From Streptomyces caelestis (GTDB lineage: Bacteria; Actinomycetota; Actinomycetes; Streptomycetales; Streptomycetaceae), in the NCBI RefSeq assembly GCF_014205255.1, contig NZ_JACHNE010000001.1, forward strand, positions 4,154,001-4,218,000: DNA of 64,000 nucleotides. The letters run 5' to 3'. Below the pieces are notes generated by a model that worked only from the letters and a program-made list of their open reading frames with translations, searched no databases and had not been told where the DNA came from. Shown here in pieces: positions 8,193-17,678 of this stretch (the stretch's first letter is position 1; each line of letters starts with the position of its first letter). Both the position numbers and the translations under genes were made by a program.

Positions 8193-10067
8193 ATGAGTGA
8201 TGGTCCGGACTTCGGGGTTCTGATCAAAAGCCAATATGGCACTCTGACCCGGTGGTCTGGACATGTCGGGCGGCTGCGGGGGCTTTCCGCGATGAGCGGT
8301 GACGGGCGGGACGAGTCGAGCGGTGCCGGGGACGCCACGGTCGGCGGCCCTGTCCCACCGCAGGTGCCGAGCCAGGGCGGACGCGCGAGCGTCCCGCCGG
8401 GCGGGCATGGCGCCGACGGCTCGGTCCCGCGGCAGCGCGCATGGTGTGAGGACGACGTCCTGCCGCCGCCGCGCGAGCTGCCGCCCTCCGACGCCGACCT
8501 CATCGACCGGATGCGCTCGGGCGACGACGCGGCGTACGAGGAGCTGTACCGGCGCCACGCGCAGGCCGTGCGCCGGTACGCCCGGACCTGCTGCCGCGAC
8601 GCCTACACCGCGGACGACCTGACCGCCGAGGTCTTCGCCCGCATGCTCCAGGCGGTACGCGGCGGCTCCGGTCCCGAGCACGCCGTACGCGCGTACCTGC
8701 TCACCTCCGTCCGGCGCGTCGCCGCCTCCTGGACGCGGTCGGCGCGGCGGGAGCAGCTCGTCGACGACTTCGCGGTGTTCGCCGCCCAGTCCGCACGCGG
8801 CTCCTACGTGTCCGACGACGACACGCTCGACCTGGGCGCGGACGTGCGGGCGATGCACGAGGCCGAGCGGTCCATGGCCATGCGGGCCTTCCGGTCGCTG
8901 CCGGAGCGGTGGCAGGCCGTGCTGTGGCACACCGAGGTCGAGGACGAGTCGCCCAGCGAGGTAGCCACTCTCTTCGGGCTCGACGCCAACGGCACGCGCG
9001 TGCTCGCCAGCCGGGCCCGCGAGGGTCTCAAACAGGCCTACCTCCAGGCCCACGTGAGCGCCACCCTCACCGACGACGAGGAGTGCGCGCGCTACGCCGA
9101 CCAGCTCGGCACGTACGCCCGTGGCCGGCTGCGCACGCGTGCCGAGCGGGGGCTGCGCAAGCACCTGCAGGAGTGCGCGAAGTGCCGGCTGGCCGCGACG
9201 CAGATCGAGGAGGTCGCCGGCGGTATCCCCGCCGTGGTGCCGGTCGCGGTCATCGGCTGGTTCGGTGCCGCCGGATACGCCAAGACGGCCGGGCTCATCG
9301 CCGGGGGCGCGGGAGCCGGGGCGGCCGGAGCCGCGGGTGCGGCCTCGGCGGGCGGGGCCTCGGCGGGCGGGGGCTCGTCGGGCGAGGGCTCGTCGGGCGA
9401 GGGCTCGTCGGGCGAGGCAGCGGCGGGCGCGGGTTCGACCGGAGGTGCGGCGGGAGGCGGATCGTCCGGCGGGACGGGAGGTGGCGCGGTCCCCGAGGGG
9501 GTGGGCGCGCCGGTGAAGGCCGGTATCGCGGCCGGTGTGGTCGCCGTGGGCGTCGCGGCCGCGGTGGTGCTGGCGCTGGTCGGCGACGAGAAGCCGAAGG
9601 ACGAGGCGAGGGCGACTCCCACCCCGTCCTCGCCGGTGATCCGGCCCGTCGAGCCCACGCCCACTCCCTCGCGGCGGGAACCCGGACCGCGGCCGCCGGC
9701 GATCGTGCCCGCGCGCGCCGAGAAGCCCGCACCGGCACCGGCCACCAGGACCATCCCGGCGTCCACACCGTCCCCGGCTCCGACCGCGACGGCCACCACC
9801 CCGCCGTCCGCGTCCCCGAGTCCGACACCACCCCCGGTCTCCACGCCGACACCGACTCCGGCACCGCCACCGCCACCGCCACCGCCACCGCCACCGGCTG
9901 AGGGGCCGCCCGCCCCGGCCGTCTGCGTGTACTTCTCCGTGTACGCCGACGGGGTCCGGCTGTGGCGGTCCGGGCTGGTGGAGGGCGGTGACCCGGCGGT
10001 TCCCGTCCAGGTGAACCTCACCGGCAGCAGCACCGTACGGCTGGTGGTGGAGATCAGCTGCCGCTAG
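8193..10067 (+). CDS. ECF-type sigma factor fused to zinc-finger, membrane and NPCBM-like tail
   Basis: A protein of about 624 residues combining several modules. The sigma-70 region 2 lies at about 102-170 (DLIDRMRSGDDAAYEELYRR, TAEVFARMLQAV), and region 4 at about 234-283 (SLPERWQAVLWHTEVEDESP). A ZAS/HC2-type anti-sigma zinc finger near 323 has HLQECAKC. Next come a hydrophobic stretch, a Gly/Ser/Glu repeat, and a strong membrane segment at about 439-465 (AGIAAGVVAVGVAAAVVLAL). A Pro/Thr-rich linker follows. The last 48 residues (VYFSVYADGVRLWRSGLVEG) resemble the C-terminal half of an NPCBM carbohydrate-binding module. The start is uncertain: 8163 or 8292 are alternatives. If one segment crosses the membrane, the tail is extracytoplasmic. 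Confidence 0.82.
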   Translation: MSDGPDFGVLIKSQYGTLTRWSGHVGRLRGLSAMSGDGRDESSGAGDATVGGPVPPQVPSQGGRASVPPGGHGADGSVPRQRAWCEDDVLPPPRELPPSDADLIDRMRSGDDAAYEELYRRHAQAVRRYARTCCRDAYTADDLTAEVFARMLQAVRGGSGPEHAVRAYLLTSVRRVAASWTRSARREQLVDDFAVFAAQSARGSYVSDDDTLDLGADVRAMHEAERSMAMRAFRSLPERWQAVLWHTEVEDESPSEVATLFGLDANGTRVLASRAREGLKQAYLQAHVSATLTDDEECARYADQLGTYARGRLRTRAERGLRKHLQECAKCRLAATQIEEVAGGIPAVVPVAVIGWFGAAGYAKTAGLIAGGAGAGAAGAAGAASAGGASAGGGSSGEGSSGEGSSGEAAAGAGSTGGAAGGGSSGGTGGGAVPEGVGAPVKAGIAAGVVAVGVAAAVVLALVGDEKPKDEARATPTPSSPVIRPVEPTPTPSRREPGPRPPAIVPARAEKPAPAPATRTIPASTPSPAPTATATTPPSASPSPTPPPVSTPTPTPAPPPPPPPPPPPAEGPPAPAVCVYFSVYADGVRLWRSGLVEGGDPAVPVQVNLTGSSTVRLVVEISCR

Positions 10068-10560
10068 CGGCTTTCGGATCGGTGGCGTACGAGCTCTGCG
10101 CCTGGTCCAGCTCGCGCAGGACGTCGTCCGCGGTGAGGTTGGCGCCCCGGGCACGCTCCGACTCGCACCGGGCAGCGCCCAGGGCGGCGCGGGCGGCTGC
10201 CCCGACCCGTTCCTCCTGGGCGTGCTCCGGCATGGGGCGGGGAACGGCCGGCCCACCAGTGGTCCCCGACGCCGAGCAGCCGTGCCGGGCGCGGGAAGTC
10301 GCCGAGGCCGGCCAGCAGTCCTGCCGCGCTGTCCACGACCGTGGCCCGGGTCATGTCGGAGCGCCGCTTGCCCAGGGCCCCGCGCAGGGCTCCGGTCAGC
10401 TTGGCCAGGGCGGGCTCCGGGCCGGACGCGCTCGCCGTGACCATGGCGTCGACCAGATCCAGCATCACCATGAACTGGGGCGGCGGTGACCCGCGCGCGG
10501 CGTCGGCGCGCCCCGCGTCGCACAGCTCGCGCGCCCGGGCGATGTACCGCACCGGGTGAT
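10054..10560 (-). pseudogene. Remnant of an AfsR/LuxR-type regulator C-terminus
   Basis: Two frames combine into a helical-repeat C-terminus like that of large ATPase-type regulators. The upstream piece has VRYIARARELCDAGRADAAR, ALRGALGKRRSDMTRATVVD and PRPARLLGVGDHWWAG. The downstream piece has MPEHAQEERVGAAARAALGA and ANLTADDVLRELDQAQSSYA. The switch between frames is near 10250. No N-terminal domain or start remains. The end overlaps the convergent sigma factor gene by a few bases. The family assignment is from the look of the peptide only. Confidence 0.55.
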
Positions 10561-10736
10561 TGTCGCCGGGGTGGGTGGGAGCGGCCTGGGGTTTTTGGGG
10601 CGGCGGATCACAGCTCGGCGTTTCGAGAAGCTCGGCGTTGTCGCTGGGGACGGGTGGGGCCACAACCCGGCGGCGCGGAGTGCCGCCTCCTTGGGACGGG
10701 CGCCGCCCCAGCGGCACGACTGCCCGCAGCCAGGCG

Positions 10737-12851
10737 CTACACCCGCCGCACCCCTGCCCCCGCCCCCAACGCCCCCCGCTGCGGTGCGATCCCCGCTGGT
10801 ACGGCGCGCTGCCGGGCCGGGGTGCCCGTCCAGCAGGTGCCGCGGCGGGAGAGCAGGCGGCGGAGCCACAGTTCGAGGGAGACGAGGTCGGCGAGGCCGT
10901 CCAGGGGGAGGGGTTCACCGGCCGCCGCGGAGCGCAGGGCCTTGCGGACCACCCGGGCCTCCACAAGCCCGGCCTCCGCAAGCAGCGGCGTGTCGAACAG
11001 GGCGATCAGAGAGTCCGCCGCCACCCTCAGCCCCGTACGGGCCGCGGCCGCCGCCGTCGCCTGGGTCGGGGCGCCCCACCCGGGCGGCAGGTCCCGGACC
11101 CCGGCCCCTTCCAGCACCGTACGCAGGATCGCCGCCCGCGCCCCCGGCCGTACCCGCAACGCCTCGGGCAGCGCCCGGGCCGCGCGGACGACCTGATTGT
11201 CGAGGAACGGCGCGTGCAGCCGCTGGAAGCGGATCTCCGCGGCCTGCTCCAGCACCCGCAGGTCCGCCGCATGGCGCGCCAGCGACGCACGCGCGCGGAA
11301 GTCACCCGGCCGCTGCCCCGGCCCCACCAGCTCCGACCGGTGCGTCGCCGCCTGAAGACGAACCGATACTTCAGCGAGCGCCTCACCGGTCAGCCAGCGC
11401 GCCGCCGGCCCGGGTCTGCCCCAGGTCAGCGCGGCGATCGAGGCCTCCACCGCACCCCCGGGCGCGTCCGGACCGTCGTCCGCGCGGTGGTCGAGGAGGC
11501 GCTCGGCCAGCGATTCCAGCCCCGCCCGGTACGGCGTACGGGACAGCCGTCGCGCCGCCGCGTACACGCGCGCGGGGACCAGCACCGAGCCGTCCGTCCT
11601 GGCCAGCGCGGCGACGGGGCGCACCAGGTGGCGCCGCTTGCGGTCCATCAGCAGGTCGGCCAAGCGCGCGGGATGGGCGTCCAGGACCTGCCGCGCACCG
11701 TAGCCCGTGAAGTGGTCCGCGCTGCCGGCCGCCAGCCGCGCCCGGTGCCGGGCCGCCGCCACCAGGGAGGCGGCCGGCTCGTCCGTCAGCGGGCCCTCCA
11801 GGTCGGCGTACGGAAGGGTCTCCTCGCCGCCGGCCACGACGACATGGTGCAGACGCGGGTTCGCGGCCAGCGCGCCCGCCCGCTCCAGCTCGGCCTCGCG
11901 CCCTGCGACGGCCAGGTCGTTGAAGGTGACCGCCAGCAGCCGCTCGCCCGCGCCCGTGCCGTGCCCCAGCACCGTGCCCGGCATCCCGGGCAGCCCCGCG
12001 GCCAGCAGCGCCAGCGTCCCCGAGGCCGGCCCGCCGGACAGGTCCGCCCCGATTCCCGGCACCGGCATCCCGCGCGCGGCACGCCGCTCGGCGGGCCCCA
12101 TGCCGGGCACGGGCCCGGGGTCGATGTCCGCCCCGGGGACGTGCCGCGGCGCGGACAGCCGCGTTCGTACGGCCTCCACGAGCGCGTCGCGCACGGCGTC
12201 GACCGCACTGTCGGGATCGGCCGAAGGCGCCGCCACCGCCAGCGAGGCGACCGGTTCGTACCCGGCGATCTCCCGCGCCCCGGCGCGCAGGATCAGCGCA
12301 TGCCCCGGCGGAATGCGCTTCACGCCGTCGTACGGCGTGGAGTCGTACAGCGCGGCGGGCACGTCAGGGGCGGCCAGCAGCGCGGCGAGGTGCCCGAAGT
12401 CGAGGTTGGCCTCGATGAGGTCGGCCAGCGGCAGCGCGGCCGTCGCGTACGCCGTGCCGCCGGCCCAGGGAGTGTGGAACACCGGCCGCGCGCCCGCGAG
12501 ATCGCCGCAGACGGTGACCCTCCGACCGACCTGCACGATCGCCGTGTAGCTCCCCGGCCAGGCGGTCAGATGCCGAAGCGCCCCGCCGCGCGCGGCGAAC
12601 AGCGCGACGCGCAGCTGCTCGTCGGTGGCGCCGCAGATGCCGAGGACGGCGATGCGCGTCCGGTCGTCGGCCTTCACGACCCGCACCTCGTCGGGGCGCC
12701 AGTCACCGACCGCCCACAGCGGATCGGGGTCGCCCCACAGGAGTTGGGAGCCCACCGGATGCAGGGTCTCGCCGTCGTGTCCCGTGGCCCCCGCCGAGCC
12801 GGCAGCGACGGCTCCCGCGGCGGTGCTGCTCCATCCCACCAACCACCGCAT
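10737..12851 (-). CDS. Asparagine synthase-related protein (lasso cyclase-like)
   Basis: A 704-residue homologue of the asparagine synthetase B superfamily. The N-terminal region resembles the Ntn glutaminase fold (WPGSYTAIVQVGRRVTVCGD, YDGVKRIPPGHALILRAG), but the protein starts MRWLVGW with no catalytic Cys2, so glutamine hydrolysis is not expected. The synthetase half (about 260-660) has SGGPASG at about 270 where the PP-loop normally reads SGGLDSS, and SADHFTGYG where GDGGDE-like residues are usual. Missing Cys2 is typical of lasso macrolactam cyclases and beta-lactam synthetases, but those keep the PP-loop. The ATG at 12851 has GGAGG five bases upstream. It is divergent from an NsdA-like regulator; no lasso protease or RRE gene is nearby. 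Confidence 0.78.
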   Translation of the reverse strand: MRWLVGWSSTAAGAVAAGSAGATGHDGETLHPVGSQLLWGDPDPLWAVGDWRPDEVRVVKADDRTRIAVLGICGATDEQLRVALFAARGGALRHLTAWPGSYTAIVQVGRRVTVCGDLAGARPVFHTPWAGGTAYATAALPLADLIEANLDFGHLAALLAAPDVPAALYDSTPYDGVKRIPPGHALILRAGAREIAGYEPVASLAVAAPSADPDSAVDAVRDALVEAVRTRLSAPRHVPGADIDPGPVPGMGPAERRAARGMPVPGIGADLSGGPASGTLALLAAGLPGMPGTVLGHGTGAGERLLAVTFNDLAVAGREAELERAGALAANPRLHHVVVAGGEETLPYADLEGPLTDEPAASLVAAARHRARLAAGSADHFTGYGARQVLDAHPARLADLLMDRKRRHLVRPVAALARTDGSVLVPARVYAAARRLSRTPYRAGLESLAERLLDHRADDGPDAPGGAVEASIAALTWGRPGPAARWLTGEALAEVSVRLQAATHRSELVGPGQRPGDFRARASLARHAADLRVLEQAAEIRFQRLHAPFLDNQVVRAARALPEALRVRPGARAAILRTVLEGAGVRDLPPGWGAPTQATAAAAARTGLRVAADSLIALFDTPLLAEAGLVEARVVRKALRSAAAGEPLPLDGLADLVSLELWLRRLLSRRGTCWTGTPARQRAVPAGIAPQRGALGAGAGVRRV

Positions 12852-13712
12852 CGCCGCCTCCACAGGCTGTGGACAACCAGTGCACCGTACGAACCGGTTC
12901 ACCATGCTGCCATGAAGGAAGCGTTCCAGAGTGCGCCCGCGCCGCTTGCGCTCCGTCGAACGCGCCCCGGCGGAGCCGCCCACGCCGCCCCGAACACCCT
13001 CGAACGCCCCGAACTCCCCTACGGCACAAGAGGAAAGGACGGAGAGGACGGCAGGAAGGCGGTAAGGGAAGACGGCAGTGAGGATGACAGGGGAGGCGCC
13101 GGCGAAGGCGACAACGGAGGCGACAGCGGAGGCGGCAAGAACAGAAGGGACGGTCAGGAGACAAGGCACGTCAGCGACACGTCACCAGTACGACTGCGGC
13201 GCGAACGCGCCCCCGATATGCGCCCCAAATACGCCCGATACGCCCTCAACTACCGTGGTCGGAGGCCTGATACCCCAGCACCGACGTGGTCGGTTTTCGG
13301 CCAAATCCCTGTCGCGTGAACAGCGTCGAACACTCTCCGTACAGACTCGGCGTACCACCGTACGGCCGCGCAGCCCGGGAGACGGAGCACGCCTCCCGGA
13401 CCGTTCCGCCGCCCGCGGGGATGGAGGCGGCGGTGTCCCCCAGCCCACTGGATCCAGTACAGCGGGCCGACCCACGCAATGACCATGGAACCGCTCCCGC
13501 GATGGCCGGAGAAGAGCGCACGGACAGGCGCACGGCCACACAGCGGGAGCACGCCACAACAGCCCGTATCTGAACCGCACTTCAGTACGGACCACAATCC
13601 CGCCAACCGGAACAATGCCCCTTAACGCTTGGGATGCGGCGAACTACGCTGGGTTTACGAATGCCGCGTGGTTATGCCAACGTCGGCAGCCGTCTGTGTC
13701 GAGGGGTGGCGC
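12852..13712. other. 860-base intergenic region with purine-rich tract
   Basis: This gap separates the divergent asparagine synthase-like and NsdA-like genes. Frames here are unconvincing. From about 13030 to 13160 the plus strand is strongly purine-biased, with imperfect repeats of GGAGGCGACA type. The part from 13560 to 13690 is less GC-rich and probably carries the promoter of the NsdA-like gene. No palindromic operator or terminator stood out. Confidence 0.5.
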
Positions 13713-15137
13713 ATGTCCAGGGAGCAACGCGGGCCGAACGAAAAACTCGGCACCGTTCTCGCCCTCGCGGGAATCAGCAACGCAGGCCTCGCGCGGCGCG
13801 TCAACGATCTTGGCGCTCAGCGAGGACTGACACTTCGCTATGACAAGACGTCGGTGGCGCGCTGGGTGTCGAAGGGCATGGTGCCGCAGGGTGCGGCGCC
13901 GCACCTCATCGCCGCCGCCATCGGCCAGAAACTCGGCCGGCCGGTGCCGCTGCACGAGATCGGCCTGGCGGACGCGGACCCCGCGCCCGAAGTCGGCCTC
14001 GCCTTCCCGCGGGACGTCGGACAGGCGGTGAAGTCCGCGACGGAGCTGTACCGTCTCGACCTCGCAGGCCGCCGCGCCGGTTCCGGCGGCATCTGGCAGT
14101 CGCTGGCCGGATCGTTCGCGGTGAGCGCGTACGCGACGCCCGCCTCACGATGGCTGATAACCCCGGCCGACAGTTCGGTCGCGCGTGACGTGGACCCCGG
14201 CGAGGGGTCCGGCGCACCGCTCAAAGTCGGCCACAGCGATGTGCAGAAGCTGCGGGAGGCCGCCGAGGACGCGCGGCGCTGGGACTCCAAGTACGGCGGC
14301 GGCGACTGGCGTTCGTCGATGGTCCCCGAGTGCTTAAGGGTGGAGGCGGCTCCCCTCCTGCTCGGCTCCTACTCCGACGAGGTCGGCCGGGCCCTCTTCG
14401 GCGCCTCCGCCGAACTCACCCGGCTCGCGGGCTGGATGGCCTTCGACACGGGCCAGCAGGAAGCGGCCCAGCGCTACTACATCCAGGCCCTGCGCCTGGC
14501 CCGGGCGGCGGCGGACGTCCCCCTCGGGGGCTACGTCCTGGCCTCCATGTCCCTCCAGGCCACCTACCGCGGCTTCGGCGACGAGGGCGTGGACCTCGCC
14601 CAGGCCGCCCTGGAGCGCAACCGCGGGCTGGCCACGGCCCGCACCATGAGCTTCTTCCGCCTCGTCGAGGCCCGGGCACACGCGCGTGCGGGTGACGCCC
14701 AGGCGGCCGGGGGCGCCCTGAAGGCGGCCGAGAGCTGGCTGGAGCGCGCCCGCCCCGGCGACAACGACCCGAGCTGGCTCGGCTTCTACTCCTACGACCG
14801 CTTCGCCGCCGACGCGGCCGAGTGCTACCGCGACCTCAAGGCGCCCCGCCAGGTCCGCCGCTTCACGGAACAGGCCCTGTCGAAACCCACCGAGGAGTTC
14901 GTCCGCTCCCACGGCCTGCGCCTGGTCGTCTCGGCGGTCGCCGAACTGGAGTCGGGCAACCTGGACGCGGCGTGCGAGCAGGGCGTACGGGCGGTGGAGG
15001 TCGCCGGGCGCATCTCCTCGGCCCGCACGACGGAGTACGTCAAGGACCTCCTGCACCGGCTGGAGCCGTACGGCGACGAACCGCGTGTGGTCGAGCTGCG
15101 CGAGCGCGCCCGGCCGCTGCTGATGGCTCCGGCCTAG
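13713..15137 (+). CDS. NsdA-like TPR regulator (sporulation-associated)
   Basis: A 474-residue protein of the Streptomyces NsdA/NsdB type. The N-terminus ([20 protein letters not shown], then [16 protein letters not shown]) is a small DNA-binding-like fold. A variable middle follows ([20 protein letters not shown]). The C-terminal two thirds are helical repeats similar to TPRs ([40 protein letters not shown]). Family members affect sporulation and antibiotic output. The ATG at 13713 is preceded by GAGGGG at good distance; an upstream in-frame ATG (13674) lacks one. I recall the S. coelicolor equivalent as SCO4114. It is divergent from the asparagine synthase-like gene and cotranscription with the downstream oxidase is possible (81 bases). 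Confidence 0.85.
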   Translation: MSREQRGPNEKLGTVLALAGISNAGLARRVNDLGAQRGLTLRYDKTSVARWVSKGMVPQGAAPHLIAAAIGQKLGRPVPLHEIGLADADPAPEVGLAFPRDVGQAVKSATELYRLDLAGRRAGSGGIWQSLAGSFAVSAYATPASRWLITPADSSVARDVDPGEGSGAPLKVGHSDVQKLREAAEDARRWDSKYGGGDWRSSMVPECLRVEAAPLLLGSYSDEVGRALFGASAELTRLAGWMAFDTGQQEAAQRYYIQALRLARAAADVPLGGYVLASMSLQATYRGFGDEGVDLAQAALERNRGLATARTMSFFRLVEARAHARAGDAQAAGGALKAAESWLERARPGDNDPSWLGFYSYDRFAADAAECYRDLKAPRQVRRFTEQALSKPTEEFVRSHGLRLVVSAVAELESGNLDAACEQGVRAVEVAGRISSARTTEYVKDLLHRLEPYGDEPRVVELRERARPLLMAPA

Positions 15138-15218
15138 CCGGGCAGGCATGCTGCCACCCCCCGCGTTTGAAGGCATTGTCAGTGGCGCAGTGCACTATCG
15201 AAGCGGGAGGTGGCGCGG

Positions 15219-16418
15219 GTGCCGGAGATCGCGTACGACTGTGACGTGCTGGTGATCGGCGGGGGGATCGTCGGTCTGTCCACGGCGTACGCCATCACAC
15301 GCGCCGCACCGGGCACACGTGTCACGGTCCTGGAGAAGGAAGCGGGCCCGGCCCGGCACCAGACCGGCCGCAACAGCGGCGTCATCCACAGCGGCATCTA
15401 CTACCGCCCCGGCTCCCTCAAGGCGCGCTACGCGGTGCGGGGCGCCGCCGAGATGGTCAAATTCTGCGCCGAATACGGCATCCCGCACGCCGTGACCGGC
15501 AAGCTGATCGTCGCGACCGACCGCTCCGAGCTGCCCCGCCTGCACGCGCTCGTGCAGCGCGGCCGGGAGAACGGCATCCCGGTCCGTGAACTGGGTGCGT
15601 CCCAGATCGCGGAGTACGAGCCGGAGGTGCGGGGCCTCGCCGCGATACACGTCGGTACGACCGGCATCTGCGACTTCGTCGCGGTCGCCCGCCAGCTGGC
15701 CCACGGCTCGGGCGCGGAGATCCGCTACGGCACGCGGGTCGTCCGCGTCGACCGCCGCCCCGAGCGGGGAGTCGCCGTGCTCACGGCCGCCGGGGACGTC
15801 GTACGCGGACGGGTGCTGGTGAACTGCGCGGGCCTGTACAGCGACGAGATCGCCCGGCTGACCGGGGACGACCCGGACGTCCGGATCGTGCCGTTCCGGG
15901 GCGAGTACTACGAGCTGGCCCGACCGGAGCTGGTGCGGGGTCTGGTGTATCCGGTCCCCGACCCGGCGTTCCCGTTCCTCGGGGTGCATCTCACGCGCGG
16001 GATCGACGGGGGTGTCCACATCGGGCCCAACGCGGTGCCGGCGCTGGCCCGCGAGGGGTACGGGTGGGGGACGGTCCGGGTGCGGGAGCTGGGGTCGACG
16101 CTGGCCTGGCCGGGCTCCTGGCGGATCGCCCGCCGGCACTGGCGGTACGGGGCGGGGGAGCTGCGCCGGTCGGTGTCCAAGGGGGCGTTCACGGAGGCGG
16201 TGCGGAGGTTGTTGCCCGGGGTGTCCGAGGACGACCTGGTGCCGACGGCGGCGGGGGTTCGGGCGCAGGCGGTGCTGCGGGACGGGACCTTGGTGGACGA
16301 CTTCCTGATCCGCGAGGCGCCGCGGACGGTGCATGTGCTGAACGCGCCGTCTCCCGCGGCTACGGCGTCCTTGCCGATCGGCAGGGAGGTGGCGCGCAGA
16401 GCGTTGAGCGCGCTGTGA
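15219..16418 (+). CDS. lhgO: L-2-hydroxyglutarate oxidase
   Basis: A 399-residue FAD-dependent oxidase of the LhgO/DAO family that converts L-2-hydroxyglutarate to 2-oxoglutarate. The dinucleotide motif VIGGGIVGLSTAYAI is at the N-terminus. The family signature RNSGVIHSGIYYRPGSLKA lies near 50-68, with FRGEYYEL near 230. The C-terminus has NAPSPAATASLPIGREVA, contacting FAD. The GTG at 15219 follows GGGAGG eight bases upstream; the GTG at 15210 overlaps that site. It probably scavenges a by-product of central metabolism. Confidence 0.92.
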   Translation: MPEIAYDCDVLVIGGGIVGLSTAYAITRAAPGTRVTVLEKEAGPARHQTGRNSGVIHSGIYYRPGSLKARYAVRGAAEMVKFCAEYGIPHAVTGKLIVATDRSELPRLHALVQRGRENGIPVRELGASQIAEYEPEVRGLAAIHVGTTGICDFVAVARQLAHGSGAEIRYGTRVVRVDRRPERGVAVLTAAGDVVRGRVLVNCAGLYSDEIARLTGDDPDVRIVPFRGEYYELARPELVRGLVYPVPDPAFPFLGVHLTRGIDGGVHIGPNAVPALAREGYGWGTVRVRELGSTLAWPGSWRIARRHWRYGAGELRRSVSKGAFTEAVRRLLPGVSEDDLVPTAAGVRAQAVLRDGTLVDDFLIREAPRTVHVLNAPSPAATASLPIGREVARRALSAL

Positions 16419-16785
16419 CTGACCAGTCGCTGGGGGGTTCGAGGTGCTCGGCGTGACTGCTGAGGCCGGGGCGTCGCGCAGCTCGGCGCGACGAGGTGCC
16501 GCTGCGCCCACCCTCCCCCAAGCTGTTGCGGACCACCGGCCCCGCTGGGCGGAGCACCGACCCGCAGCCAGGGCGGCGACGGCGCTGGAGCGGCCACGAC
16601 GCGCCCGCAGCCGCCGACGCACGGAAGGGGACGTGTCGGGGGGGCGTCCGCCCGCAGCGGTTGGCGCGTCAACGGACAGCCAGTCGGTGTCCGAGCCCAT
16701 CACGCCCTTCCGAGGACGGGCACCCCCGGCGCGGCCCCGACCCACCACCCGGCGCATGGGCGACGGCCGTAAAATCGGCCTCACT
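16419..16785. other. Intergenic region upstream of trmB
   Basis: No gene is supported in these 367 bases. At 16510-16524 there is ACCCTCCCCCAAGCT, one arm of a repeat whose hairpin form occurs at about 53.5 kb. A TAAAAT at about 16770 is a likely trmB -10 box just before its GTG. Confidence 0.45.
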
Positions 16786-17619
16786 GTGTCTGACTCCGTG
16801 AACACCCCCGAAACCCCCCAGCCCGAAACCCCCGGTTCCGCCGCCCGGCGCGCCCGGGCCAAGGGTGAGCCGCGCTTTCCCGAGGGGCCGAAGGCCGATC
16901 CCGCCGGGTCGCACTTCGAGCGGCGGATCCGGAGTTTCCAGCCGCGGCGGAGCCGGGTCACAGCAGGCCAGGCGGACGCGCTTCAGCGGCTGTGGCCCAA
17001 GTGGGGCCTCGACATCGACGGCAGCCGAACCCTCGACCTGGCCGACCTGTTCGGCAACGACAACCCCGTCGTCCTGGAGATCGGCTTCGGCATGGGCGAG
17101 GCCACCGCCCAGATGGCCGCAGCCGACCCCGCCACCAACATCCTCGCCGTCGACGTCCACACCCCCGGCCAGGGCAACCTGCTCAACCTCGCCGACCACA
17201 ACGGCCTGTCCAACATCCGGGTCGGCAACGGCGACGCGATCATCCTCCTCCGCGAGATGCTCACCCCGGACTCCCTCGACGGCCTGCGCGTCTATTTCCC
17301 CGACCCCTGGCCCAAGAAGCGGCACCACAAGCGCAGGCTCATCCAGCCCGACTTCCTGACCCTCGCCGCCACCCGCCTCAAGCCCGGCGCGATCCTGCAC
17401 TGCGCCACCGACTGGGAACCGTACGCCGAACAGATGCTCGACGTACTCACGGCACACCCCGACTTCGAGAACACGCAGGCGGACGGCGGTTTCGCGCCCC
17501 GTCCCGACTTCCGTCCCCTGACCCGTTTCGAGGGCCAGGGACTGGACAAGGGACATGTCGTGAACGACCTCCTCTTCCGTCGCGTACAGCACGTGGACCA
17601 GCCCCCCACCAGCGCCTGA
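16786..17619 (+). CDS. trmB: tRNA (guanine-N7-)-methyltransferase
   Basis: A 277-residue SAM-dependent methyltransferase that makes m7G46 in tRNA variable loops. The SAM-binding glycine motif EIGFGMGEAT lies near 103, followed by acidic AVDVHTPG. The diagnostic TrmB motif FPDPWPKKRHHKRRL lies near 170. The N-terminal 60 residues are basic and disordered (SFQPRRSRVTAGQADALQRL), longer than in E. coli but usual in actinomycetes. The GTG start follows a TAAAAT box closely, suggesting a leaderless or short-leader message; the ATG at 16756 is an alternative. The PrsW-like gene follows after 59 bases. Confidence 0.94.
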   Translation: MSDSVNTPETPQPETPGSAARRARAKGEPRFPEGPKADPAGSHFERRIRSFQPRRSRVTAGQADALQRLWPKWGLDIDGSRTLDLADLFGNDNPVVLEIGFGMGEATAQMAAADPATNILAVDVHTPGQGNLLNLADHNGLSNIRVGNGDAIILLREMLTPDSLDGLRVYFPDPWPKKRHHKRRLIQPDFLTLAATRLKPGAILHCATDWEPYAEQMLDVLTAHPDFENTQADGGFAPRPDFRPLTRFEGQGLDKGHVVNDLLFRRVQHVDQPPTSA

Positions 17620-17678
17620 CCGCACCTGGCACATCTTCCGCCTGCGGACAGCGCCCCGCCGTCGTTAGGGTCAATGCC

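Noticed and set aside
7272-10523. Very long minus-strand open frame across tetR and the sigma factor gene
   Set aside because: It mirrors the high third-position GC of the plus-strand genes; the translation is Arg/Pro/Gly-rich low complexity without family motifs.
10560-13319. Plus-strand open frame of about 900 codons opposite the asparagine synthase-like gene
   Set aside because: Arg/Pro-rich shadow; the minus strand has the recognisable domains and a GGAGG-supported start.
13182-13615. Lasso precursor peptide upstream of the cyclase-like gene
   Set aside because: Short frames here lack a leader with the conserved Thr, a Gly-1 core and an Asp/Glu at ring position 7-9; none has a ribosome site.
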